NCBI GenBank assembly: GCA_934045075.1
Contig: OW203736.1
Coordinates: forward strand, 20,685,805-20,749,804
DNA: 64,000 nucleotides
Direction: 5' to 3'
Source: Yponomeuta sedellus
Taxonomy: Eukaryota; Arthropoda; Insecta; Lepidoptera; Yponomeutidae
The stretch's first letter is position 1; every line of letters starts with the position of its first letter. Shown piece by piece: positions 51,187-60,730 of the stretch. The translations under genes and the position numbers were made by a program. The notes beneath the pieces were generated by a model, which was given only the letters and a program-made list of their open reading frames with translations, was not told where the DNA came from and made no database searches.

Positions 51187-52774
51187 TCTATACATATAAA
51201 AATTCAAAGTCCTTACTGACTGACTGACTCACTCATCAACGCCTAAGGCCTATATAATGTAGGCAAGGAATAAGACCGGATTTTTTTGAAATTCAATCCC
51301 TAAGGGGGCGAACAGGGTTGCCAAAATTTGTATGGGAGGTATAAAAAATGTTGTCTAATTTTCTTGAAACTTAAAATAAACACTTCAACATAATTGATTG
51401 AACACGTGTTTCGCCGTTTTTCTGAATTCAACCCTTAAGGGAGAGAACGGCGTTGCAAAATTTTGTTCCTTGAATCTTTTCCAAAATTGGACCTAGGAAG
51501 CTGAAATTTTGGATATAGGATCTATATGTGATCTAAGCATGGAATAAGACCAGATTTTTTTTAAATTTAACCCCTAAGGGGGCGAAAAGGGTTGCCAAAA
51601 TTTGTATGGGAGTTATAAAGAATGTTGTCTAATTTTCTTAAAACTTAAAATACATGCTCTTCATCACAATTGATTGAACACGTATTTCACCGTTTTTTTC
51701 TAAATTCAGCCCTTAAGGGAGTGAACGGGGTTGCAAATTGTTGTTCTCCTGACGGACTCACTCATCAACGCCCAGCCCATGCCGTTGGACCTAGGAAGCT
51801 AAGATTTTGCACAGAGGGTCTGTATATAATGTAGGCAAGGAATAATAGAGGATTTTTTGAAACTCAAACCCTAAGGGGGTCAAAAGAGTTGTCAAAATTT
51901 GTATGGGAAGTATAACGAATTTCGTCTAATTTTCTTGAAACTTAAAATAAATACTCTTTATCACAATCGATTGAACACGTGTTTCACCGTTTTTCTAAAT
52001 TTAACCCTTAAGGGAGTGAAAGGGCTAGCAAAATTTTATTCCTTGAATCTTTTCCAAAATTGGACCTAGGAAGCTGAAATTTTGCACATAGGATCTATTA
52101 TATATATATAATGTAGGCATGGAATAAGACCGATTTTTTTTTTATTTAACCCCTAAGGGGGCGAAAAGGATTTCGAAAAATTTGTGTGGGAGGTATAAAG
52201 AATGTAGTCTAATTTTCTTGAAACTTAAAATAAATACTCTTCAACACAATCTATTGAAAACGTGTTTCGCCGTTTTTTCTAAATTTTACCCTTAAGGGAG
52301 TGAAAGGGGTTGCAAAATTTTGTTTCTTGAATCTTTTCCCGAATTGGACCTAGGAAGCTGAAATTTTGCCCAGAGGGTCCATATATAATGTAAGCAAGGA
52401 ATAAGACCGGTTTTTTTTTAAATTCAACCCTTAAGGGGGCGAAAATGGTTGCCGAAATTTGTATGGGAGGTATAAAGAATGATTTTAAAAAACCTTTTTT
52501 AGAGGCTAAAAATTTCACCCATGCCGGGATTCGAATCCGCGACCTCTGGCTATCCGTGCCAGCGTTCTTTCCAACTGAGCTAATGGGCGACTCACCAGCA
52601 TCAGTGAAATTTCGAACCTCTTTACACTATTCTCTGTATTACGTACGTACTCTGCGACAAATCGTAGAGGGACAACAGTCAGATAATTTATCAGAACAAA
52701 AATCATCTGTACCTTTTATTGAACCATGCTGAATAACTAAAGTCCTCGCGGACGGAGTCGCGGGCAAAAGCTAG
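51187..52774 (+). mobile_element. Helitron-like element with a 280-bp tandem core
   Basis: It starts TCTATACATATAAAAATTCA and ends GGAGTCGCGGGCAAAAGCTAG (TC...CTAG). Inside are five repeats of 274-297 bp, marked by CCCTAAGGGGGCGAAAAGGG-type blocks at 51301, 51575, 51872, 52154 and 52432. Each has TTTGTATGGGAGGTATAAA and TTGGACCTAGGAAGCTGAAA. A tRNA-like SINE lies in the last repeat (52485-52650). Non-coding. The classification rests on end signatures only. Confidence 0.5.
52485..52650 (-). mobile_element. tRNA-like SINE inside the Helitron-like element
   Basis: The complement reads GTACGTAATACAGAGAATAG, the core TAGCTCAGTTGGAAAGAACG and GCGGATTCGAATCCCGG, then GCCTCTAAAAAAGG. Confidence 0.65.
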
Positions 52775-53000
52775 TCTATAATATAAAAATGAAACGCTGA
52801 ATCGCAAATCTCGAGAATAGCTGAACCGATTTTGCTAATTCTTTTTTACAATATTCCTTGAAGTACGAGGACGGTTCTTACGGAGAGAAAAATAAAAAAA
52901 AAAATTAAAGAATCGACTGTTAGGTGGTACGAAGTTCGCTGGGTCAGCTAGTCTATTCTTTCTACAATATAAAAATGAATCGCTGAATGTGTCTGTGGCA
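52775..53000 (+). mobile_element. Helitron-like unit abutting the previous one
   Basis: Unit 52775-52951 (177 bp) starts TCTATAATATAAAAATGAAA immediately after the CTAG of the preceding element and ends GTCAGCTAG. A second partial unit follows at 52965-53000. Same family as 5078-5697. Confidence 0.55.
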
Positions 53001-53420
53001 AGATAGAAACTAACCAAAACCGACGTGCATTGTGTGCAACCACTAAATAAGGTTGATGATTGGAAATAGATATGTCAATATCATGCCATTTGGTACACGT
53101 TGGTCTCTGAATACCCGAGATTAAGTCAAGTTTTTTTTTACTTGGAGTTTTCTGTCCAACTAATATATCCAGTCAAAGTTTGCTTTTCCACACAATAACG
53201 CAGGTACAATAGAGTCTTATGAACTTTATTTATAAAACCACAGAGCTTACCGGTGGTAAGCAGATTCCGTTAAGTATCTAACGGAATCTGTGGAAAAAAT
53301 GAACCGTTTCCCGGTAGGAGCACTGGGGAGCTAGGTGAGTGGTGCAAGTTAAAAGCGGTGCGATATACAAGACGTCTGCGTAAAATATACAAGACGTTCA
53401 ACATACACAATATACAATTC
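53001..53420. other. Unassigned stretch with a small hairpin
   Basis: CAGATTCCGTTA-AGTATC-TAACGGAATCTG lies at 53263-53292. Confidence 0.4.
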
Positions 53421-53665
53421 GATATCGATATGAACCCATATATGTTCCACTGCTGGGGCACGGGCCTAACCTTCCTGCATCGCAGGAAGGTTAAGGCGTA
53501 CTCCACCACGGGGGCCAAGTCCGGGTTGGTGGAGGATTGTAAGACAGTGGCGGACCTTACTGTCAGAAGTTATCAAGCCGCCCATAAGGCCTCTGACATG
53601 GCTTAACGACTGCCATTACATGACTGCCGGCACCAAGGGCTTAACGTGCCTTGCGAAGCACGGAA
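53421..53665 (-). mobile_element. 5S-derived SINE, 5'-truncated (copy 15)
   Basis: GATATCGATATGAACCC tail, CCACCACGGGGGCCAAGTCC, GACATGGCTTAACGACTGCC and GCCTTGCGAAGCACGGAA. The head is missing and the GAGACCC segment has been altered. Confidence 0.75.
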
Positions 53666-54039
53666 ACATATACAATTGAAAATTACAAGTAAATGTTCAT
53701 GAAAACCAGTTCAGTACTTTCTGAATTGAGAATTACGCAAAAGACTGTAGTGCTGTCTCTTCGAATTTCTCAGAAAATAGCGTGACAGAACGTTACCTAC
53801 TTATATATAAGTAATAGTATATTTTGTATTTTATGAAACTTTTACTTTTAGCTTGTATGGTATTTTGTTTAAACATTTGTTTTAATTGTAAATAAAAACA
53901 ATAATTAGTTCTACTCGTATAGTATAAGTGATTATGCCTTACTATGTTTGAAGAGAAATAAATATTTTCTATTTACTGAAAAAAGTATGCCACCTGCATT
54001 ACGCGTACCAAATTCTAAGCAATTTCAATCGTCTATTAA
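53666..54039. other. Unassigned stretch
   Basis: TCAGTACTTTCTGAATTGAGAATTACGCAAAAG resembles a stretch at 775-810 in places. Nothing classified. Confidence 0.35.
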
Positions 54040-54236
54040 AATGTACAGCAAACTAGCTGTTCCGGTGAACTTCGTACCGCCAAAGTTTTCGTAATATCTC
54101 CATATTTTCTTACCATTCAAACCTTTCCTGGAGTTCTACAAAAATAAAAAACCAAAAATCAGCTAAATCGGTCCAGTCATTCTCGAGTTTTAGTGAGACT
54201 AACAAAGAGCAATCCATTTTTATTTATATGATATCA
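54040..54236 (-). mobile_element. Helitron-like repeat, single unit
   Basis: The reverse complement runs from TCATATAAATAAAAATGGAT through ACTCGAGAATGACTGGACCG to GGTACGAAGTTCACCGGAAC-AGCTAGT. Same layout as the 5078 array but a different subfamily. Confidence 0.55.
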
Positions 54237-54477
54237 GGATTCAGGCCGAAGATTTATTCAGACAAAAGATTATTTGCATTGCAGTGTTAGCACTGCATTG
54301 AAGACATCTTTCATTGATATTTCATAAACGATTTTTATTGATTTAGGAAAATTGTTTTCTATGAAAGCTTCTTAAAATAGAAGCACCAACCAGCAGCTTA
54401 AAAAATCATTTTTTTTAACCTACTGGTCCCCAATAATATTTTTATTTAATCCCTGAAATATACAACTCATAAAATAA

Positions 54478-54660
54478 AGGCGAGGCGGTAGCTCAATGGG
54501 TAGAACAATGGACTTGGAAGCGATTCCAGATACCCAGGTTCGATTCCCAGTCCGGGCCTATTGTACAAATATACGTCGACCTCCAGTGAGAATCGAACCC
54601 ACAACCCCTGTCTTGGTAGTCAAGCGCCTTAAAGGCTACACCAACGAGGCATTCAATGCC
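54478..54660. repeat. Two tRNA-like SINE heads in opposite orientation
   Basis: Forward at 54481-54560: GGCGGTAGCTCAATGGGTAG and GGTTCGATTCCCAGTCCGG. Reverse at 54585-54655: complement of GTTGGTGTAGCCTTTAAGGC and GGGTTCGATTCTCACTG. Both are imperfect cloverleafs. 54237-54477 is unassigned. Confidence 0.45.
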
Positions 54661-54745
54661 ATCAACAATAATAATAATTTTTAAAATTTCTGTTTCAATA
54701 AACTAGAAAGTAATCTAAGGTTAACACGAGCACTAGACATAATTA

Positions 54746-54891
54746 AAACTGTTTTTAAACGGATTTTACTCGTTTATTTTACATTTTTTAAATTTTTCGA
54801 CGTTTCGGCACTTTTTCAGGTGCCGCGGTCTCGGAAGACTGTAAAAATGTAAAAGTAACGAGTAAAATCCGTATAAAACAGTTTTTATTAA
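54746..54891. mobile_element. Family E-related palindrome
   Basis: The arms AAACTGTTTTTAAACGGATT, then TTACTCGTTTATTTTACATT and the complement, surround TTCGACGTTTCGGCACTTTT and GGTGCCGCGGTCTCGG. Confidence 0.5.
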
Positions 54892-54904
54892 ACTAGAAAG
54901 TGTT

Positions 54905-55115
54905 AAAATGTTCAAAATTACTTTGCTAAATTCCGCCAAAATCCCAAAAGCACCGTGCGGTTAGTTAATGCACCGCCCTCCCTCCCACTTTTTCAAGCAC
55001 TTTTGCAAGACACGAACACACCACCACCGACACCAATACTTGGATGAGAAGTGATTTTTCACATTTCAATGCTATTATGGATTTCCGCAAAGTAACGCCT
55101 GATTCCATTCAGTAA
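54905..55115 (+). mobile_element. Repeat family I copy
   Basis: AAATTCCGCCAAAATCCCAA, CACCGCCCTCCCTCCCACTT, CACGAACACACCACCACCGA, then ATTATGGATTTCCGCAAAGT-AACGCCTG. The middle part is shorter than at 14915. Confidence 0.5.
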
Positions 55116-55138
55116 CTAGAATGTGGCCAATCTATTCA

Positions 55139-55430
55139 GGGCCGATTCGACCAAACTATTTATGCTTGGTATAAGTGCCAATCTTGGAATAAATCTAGAA
55201 TTTAACAAGAGAATTTCTCGATTTATTCCAAGAATCCCGGCTGGGAACAAAAAAAAAACCCCAGGTCTTGGATGTTTACATGTTGGTGATGTCGTTGTTT
55301 CTAGTTCCCATGACACAGGATATCCTAGTGTGGGGCCAGAAGCAATGTATGTGCCAGTATGTAAATGTTATGTAATGTTATGTTATGTTAGCACTTATAC
55401 CAAGCATAAATAGTTTGGTCGAATCGGCCC
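55139..55430. mobile_element. MITE with perfect inverted ends of about 40 bp, carrying a SINE
   Basis: The left end GGGCCGATTCGACCAAACTA and the following 20 bp match the complement of the right end exactly. TCA flanks both sides (55136-55138, 55431-55433), so a PIF/Harbinger-like family is possible. An inner palindrome (CTTGGAATAAAT...ATTTATTCCAAG) is interrupted by a truncated tRNA-Gly-like SINE (55236-55390). Confidence 0.65.
55236..55390 (+). mobile_element. 5'-truncated tRNA-Gly-like SINE
   Basis: It starts within box B (CCCGGCTGGGAACAAAAAAA). It continues CCAGGTCTTGGATGTTTACA and CATGACACAGGATATCCTAG and ends in ATGTTATGTTA repeats. Confidence 0.65.
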
Positions 55431-56154
55431 TCAATCAATTAATTTTCAGCTTTGGTTTTATTTTATTTATTTAGTTTTAGGAAAGCCATTGACATTATAT
55501 TTAAAAATATGAAACAGAAAGTCATTAACAGGCTTCGACTGATAGCTTTTATAGATTTATAATGGCTTTGATTTCTGTTTTTTTCATTTTCGGTATTTTT
55601 TTGTCTATGTGGTCTTAAAATGTGGTCCAACAACATGGTAACCTAGTGACTACTAAAAAAAACCCAATCCTCAGATAAACCTTGTCGGTTTCGGTGGATA
55701 GGCGGCTTTATATTGCATTTATTTTTTTCTTATTTTAAATAAATAAATAAATAAAAAAAATATGTTTTCTTCTTCAAATAAACGAATGAACGAGTTAAAA
55801 ACCACTAAAGCTCTACACTTGTACCACGCAAGGCCCATTGTGGCGTTTACTTAGCGGTTATCGGTTATTTCTATACAGCGGTGGAAGTTGCGCTGCGATA
55901 TAATAGCCTTCAGCTCTTACTTACCGCTGTGGCAAGATTCCTGAACGATGTAGCTAGGTACTAACGACAGCACATCAACTTTTACATGTGCACGTTTAGA
56001 AGAGTTATCTAATATATAAAATTTTCAAAAAATATATATATTGCGAATGTGAGTGGAAGGGCTGGTAAGGGACGTCCCAGACGGACTTACATCGACAAAA
56101 TAGGGGATGTATTTGGTCGATGTTTTCCCTTTGCTAATAATTTCACTCAGTTTT
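55431..56154. other. Mostly unassigned; family C fragment at 56060-56135
   Basis: GGGACGTCCCAGACGGACTT and TAGGGGATGTATTTGGTCGA are family C. The rest shows nothing recognised. Confidence 0.4.
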
Positions 56155-56238
56155 AAAGAGCGCTGGCACGGATAGCCAGAGGTCGCAGGTTCGAATCCCG
56201 GCATGGGTGGAATTTTTAGCCTCTAAATAGGTTTTTAT
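56155..56238 (+). mobile_element. tRNA-like SINE fragment
   Basis: AGAGCGCTGGCACGGATAGC, GGTTCGAATCCCGGC, then GCCTCTAAATAGG. The 5' half is missing. Confidence 0.6.
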
Positions 56239-57179
56239 ACAAAACTTACACCAAGTTTATTAGTAAGGCTGTTATAGTCAAGTAAAACTCCAATATATAA
56301 AAGTCTCGTGTCACAGTGTTTGTTAAAGAAATCACGCGAAACCGCTTCATTATTTATTTCGAGTGTTAACTTTAAACCAGGAAAAAAACCGTACTTATTC
56401 AGCGTGTGTAGGTACAAGATACTAAAATATATACGAGAGTTTTTCTTCACCTTTACCGAGTGGTATTGCTACTATAACAGATATACATAACTTACAAAAC
56501 AAGGTCATTGGTACAGTCTATTTATTCTTACTTGTCCAATTTCGTAAACAAGATTCTACCCTTAAACTGTGACTTTTTAGTCCAAAACTGCCATATTTCC
56601 ATAAATGAAGTAACCTGGAACACTCTTTTAGATAACACGCTGCCAATTTTATAAACATAGTTCTTGATAGTTCATGAATTTGCGAGAAAATGTCTATACC
56701 TGAGCCAAATTCGATAACGAATAGCGATAAACAAACCGTTGCTAGGCAACGACTTGTTTACACCTAAAAGGCAGATGATAACAACCTTTTCTAGAAATCA
56801 TTTTCATACAAACAATAATCGTTCTTCCTACTAATGTAAAATCCTTATTTATGTTTATATGTTTATGATTTTATAGTGAAAGGCTTAACCGATTTGAATA
56901 TGACATATAACAACACTGAAATATGAAATATTACACACAGATGTAACAAACATCCACGCGAGCCATGCCGCATGATTTTCCTAATAGAATTAAGCGCGTT
57001 TAAGCAAAAAACATACCAACTCTTCAACTTCTTAATATTAATAAGTACCTATAGATACTACTATGAAAATGAGGAGATTAGGACCTACTGCAAATATTGC
57101 AATAAAAGAAGGTTCTTTGTATATATTTTTATTCATATGTTCACACTAATCATCATTGTCACTGGCCACAGAGGAGGTT
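56239..57179. other. Unassigned stretch
   Basis: CTCGTGTCACAGTGTTTGTT and AATCACGCGAAACCGCTTC at 56307-56347 resemble part of 40200-40230. Nothing coding. Confidence 0.4.
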
Positions 57180-57490
57180 GAATTTGTGTCTCCGGAGACT
57201 TTAATTATAAATTCATCAATGACATTATCCATTACACCATCAAATTCGGCGTTTTCTTCTCTTCTTTAATTACGTGTTCAACACAACGTAACCATGCTGC
57301 TGCAGTAATTTTACTTATGCTTCATGTAACATCACCTTTATTTAGTTCGGCCATTTAAAAAGTTTTATTTTTGGCAGCAACATGGCCTTTTACTTGCCCC
57401 CATGAGATTTCCATCGGATTTAATTCACAGTGATATGGGGGCACTCTAAGCACTTCTATATTTTTGTCTTGTGCCATTTTGTCACACACA
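57180..57490 (-). pseudogene. Decayed DDE transposase fragment
   Basis: The minus strand from about 57485 reads KNIEVLRVPPYHCELNPMEI and SWGQVKGHVAAKNKTF, a stop, then MAELNKGDVT, a stop, and ITAAAWLRCVEHVIKEE. The 'LPPYHxELNPIExxW' block is the last catalytic segment (with the third acidic residue, the E of NPME) of IS630/Tc1-like DDE transposases. At least three stops, and no upstream D motifs were found, so it is a dead fragment. Confidence 0.6.
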
Positions 57491-57920
57491 TATGCCATAT
57501 ACACGTATTGACAAACGTCTAAACATCACTCCTTGGCATAAACTAAATTCCTCAAAATGTTTTTCACATCTGAATTTCGTCCATGTTTCTTTTTATGTAG
57601 GGCTGTCGCGTAAAATTATTGTCGATTTTTTAAAATTTTTGCAAAATAACAAGGTAATATGCATGTTATTAGAGTGTATATAGTGAAATATGCTGCAATA
57701 AGAATTGTTAATAAATAATTAGCATGTAAAAGGCTATAATCATGTAAACAATAGAAGATTTGTAAAACGTGAGTTGTGATAACCCTATATTGGTTTGTTT
57801 ACCTCTATTCTTTATCGAATTTGGCGTAAGTGTAGTTTAGGCATCTAATCTCAATTATAAGGTTAGGTTATTAGGAATCTTGTTTACTAAATTGGACAAG
57901 TAAGAATAAAAAGACTGTAA
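57491..57920. other. Unassigned stretch
   Basis: No coding signal continuing the transposase was found. Confidence 0.4.
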
Positions 57921-58220
57921 ATCCCCACACTGGGAATCGAGCCTGGGTCTGACGCTTAGTCCATTGTCCTACGAACTGGACTGAAGGATAACATCGCGAC
58001 GCAACCTGAGTGTCTGAGGTGTTCGAATAAGATAAGATAATACAAATATTCTTTATTGTACACCAGGAAAAAATCAAACAAAAAATAATTACAAAGATAC
58101 AGTACAATTGGCGGCATTAATAGTGAGAAGGCGCTTGAAATTGCCAAGCCGCAGTGGGCACGCGTGCTAATTAATCCCAACTCTCTCACTGAGAGAAGGC
58201 TTGTGTATATTTGTGAAGTT
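57921..58220 (-). repeat. tRNA-like SINE head, LINE tail and family G piece
   Basis: 57925-58005: complement of TCGTAGGACAATGGACTAAG and AGGCTCGATTCCCAGTGTGG. 58027-58110: AAGATAAGATAATACAAATA and TTCTTTATTGTACACCAGG, a minus-strand LINE 3' end. 58130-58220: TTGAAATTGCCAAGCCGCAG, family G. Confidence 0.45.
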
Positions 58221-58285
58221 ACAGTAGCTACTTGCCAATGCTACTTGCCAACGTGGAATGAAAAATATCGCGAGTAGTCCTGACT

Positions 58286-58640
58286 AAAGCCCTCGTGACC
58301 TAGGCGAACCGAGTGGTTGGAATCAATCACTTGAGTTAAGCAACAACAGGCGCGGACAGGTGCAGGATGGGTGACCGTCCCGTGACTACCGCTAGTGGTA
58401 TTTTTCCGAGCGCTTCCGTGCTTCGCAAGGCACGCTAAGCCGTGGGTGCCGGCTGTCAGGTAATGGCAGTCGTTAAGCCTTATGGGCGGCTTGATAACTT
58501 CTGACAGTAAGGCCCGCCACTGTCTTACAATCCTCCACCAACCCGGACTTGGCCCCCGTGGTGGAGTATGGCCTAACCTTCCTGCGATGCAGGAAGAGAC
58601 CCGTGCCCCAGCAGTGGCGACATACAAGGGTTGATAACGA
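58286..58640 (+). mobile_element. 5S-derived SINE, full length (copy 16)
   Basis: CCTCGTGACCTAGGCGAACC, GAGTTAAGCAACAACAGGCG, GCAGGATGGGTGACCG, complete body, GGGTTGATAACG. It has an 18-bp gap where GTTAAGCCATGTCAGAGGCC stands in other copies. Confidence 0.8.
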
Positions 58641-58644
58641 AACC

Positions 58645-58770
58645 TGACTGTCTGATGTGTTCAAATACCGCAGCTCTTGAAATTGCCAATCCGCGCGTGG
58701 TAACTGTCACGCTGAGAGAAGGGCAGTGCCCTGTAGTGTCACTTTTATAGGCTACAAAAAACAAATACGA
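58645..58770 (-). repeat. Repeat family G copy
   Basis: GATGTGTTCAAATACCGCAG, CTTGAAATTGCCAATCCGCG and GGGCAGTGCCCTGTAGTGTC. Confidence 0.4.
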
Positions 58771-59267
58771 GTATAGTCAAACGTCAACGTCTGTGGCGAG
58801 CACATGTCAACTCTGCGCGCACACTACTAACTCCAACATTCCTGCATCGCGCAATCAAAGTGTTTCAATGACATACCATAAATAAAACGTCCGACTAACA
58901 ATAGTTGGACCGGCCGTCCCCAGGCATACGATCTGCCTGGCGGGAAATTTCCCTTTATAATGGAAGAGCACGATCTCCCGCTCTTCCCTATACGTCCCTA
59001 CTTTCTTTCGCGGTCCAATGACGCCTGTCTCGATAGTCCAGGCGCCGGCTCCAAATTACACCGCCCACGCCCGACTAGACCGGGGGCGGCTCCAAATTAA
59101 AGCGTTCTCTTTGAAGGTGCAATTTTCCACTAGCGCCAATAAGAAAACTGCGGCCGCCGACCGCGACCGCAGTTCAGCGGCGAAAACATTATAGTACCTA
59201 TGAGCGGGCTGGAAGGGAGCTGAGAAACTAGCGGAGAGGTTTGGAGAAGGTATTGGAGTTCCGTGCT
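58771..59267. other. Unassigned, locally GC-rich
   Basis: GGCGCCGGCTCCAAATTACA and GGGGGCGGCTCCAAATTAAA are a near-repeat at 59041-59102. Nothing classified. Confidence 0.4.
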
Positions 59268-59632
59268 CGATATCAACCCTTGTATGTCCCCACTGCTGGG
59301 GCACGGGTCTCTTCCTGCATCGCAGGAAGGTTAGGTCATACTCCACCACCGGAGCCAAGTCCGGGATGGTGGAGGAGTGTAAGGCAGTGAGTGGCCTTAC
59401 TGTTAGAAGTTATCTAACCACCCATGAGGCCTCTGACATGGCTTAACGACTGCCATTACAAAAAAATCGGCACCAACGGCTTAACGTGCCTTGCGAAGCA
59501 CGGAAGCGCTCGGATAAAATGCCACTAGCTGTAGTCACGGGACGATCACCCATCCTGCACCTGACCGCGCCGGTCGTTGCTTAAATCAAGTGATTGATTC
59601 CAATCACTCGGTTCGACTAGGCCTCGAGAGCT
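59268..59632 (-). mobile_element. 5S-derived SINE, full length (copy 17)
   Basis: The complement reads GAGCTCTCGAGGCCTAGTCG, GATTTAAGCAACGACCGGCG, GGTCAGGTGCAGGATGGGTG, ATCGTCCCGTGACTACAG, body, then GGGTTGATATCG. Confidence 0.8.
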
Positions 59633-59874
59633 CCGTGCTTAAAAGCTGACAAATATGGTACAATGATTTTAATAATCCTTTTGTAACCGCACAATTTAGA
59701 TAGTTTTTTCATTTTGCACTAGGTATTTGGTATTTCTTTCATTCTTGCATTATAATTTTGAAATTTCGAATTTCAAAATTTAAAATTTCGTCAGTCACAC
59801 TAGATTTCTTTTGGATTTCTATTTTCACGTTTTGACGAATCACTACTATTGACAACATTAACTTCATCTTCGTC

Positions 59875-59960
59875 TTCAGGCTATATTAGTCCACTGCTTG
59901 ACACCGCCCTCCCCTAATGAGCGCCATTAGGGCATAGCCCTCCCCTAAGGCGCGCCGATC
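59875..59960 (-). repeat. Repeat family A fragment
   Basis: CTTCAGGCTATATTAGTCCA, CTGCTTGACACCGCCCTCCC and CTAATGAGCGCCATTAGGGC. 59961-60378 is unassigned. Confidence 0.5.
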
Positions 59961-60378
59961 TATAATGGGCTATATCTATTGAAGCAAAATAGTTACTCAG
60001 ATGAAATCATCGCAAAGCACGCTATTATTAAAAATGAAGATCGTTTCTTCGGCATAATGCCACTTCAAGTTGCCGATCTTATGGGCTATTTGACGTGGTT
60101 AGTTTTCAAAAGTTCCCTACCGTCTGTGTGTCTCTCACCAGACTGTATCTTGTGAATTGTAATAGTTAGACAATTGAAACTTTCATACGAGTACATCGCC
60201 TATGAAAGTTTCAACTGTGTTGCAGTTGTCATTGTGTATTTCTGTTGTCGCTAAAAGGAGAAAAACTAAAAGTAGCACTAATGAAATAACAGACACAGAC
60301 GTACAGAAAGTATTAGTGTGCAATTTTTATGTTGAAATGTTATAATCATGTGGGTACAACGATATCATTTCGATGTAA

Positions 60379-60591
60379 AACCTAACTGCAAAGTACTCGG
60401 GGCTGCAAGTGATGCAAATTGCTTCAGCCAGATGTCGCTGCCTGTACATAATACAGAGAGTGTTGTAAAGAGGTTCGAAATTTCACTGATGCCGGTGAGT
60501 CCCCCATTAGATCAGTTGGAAAAGCGCTGGCACGGATAGCCAGCAGTCGCGGTTTCAAATCCCGGCATGGGTGGAATTTTTAGCCTCTAAA
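60379..60591 (+). mobile_element. tRNA-like SINE cut by the Jockey LINE
   Basis: CCTAACTGCAAAGTACTCGG, CAGATGTCGCTGCCTGTACA, the core (TAGATCAGTTGGAAAAGCGC) and TAGCCTCTAAA. It stops where the LINE poly(A) begins instead of continuing TAGGTTTTTAAA. Confidence 0.7.
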
Positions 60592-60730
60592 TTTTTTTTT
60601 TTTTTTTTTCTTTCCTATCTGCCATCGGCTCTTCTAGCCATAATCAGATGCGGTCTGAGGGTATTTAATATTATTAGTTGATGCTCCATTAAGCATCAAC
60701 AATTCTTTTGTGGAACTATAGTCCATTATT

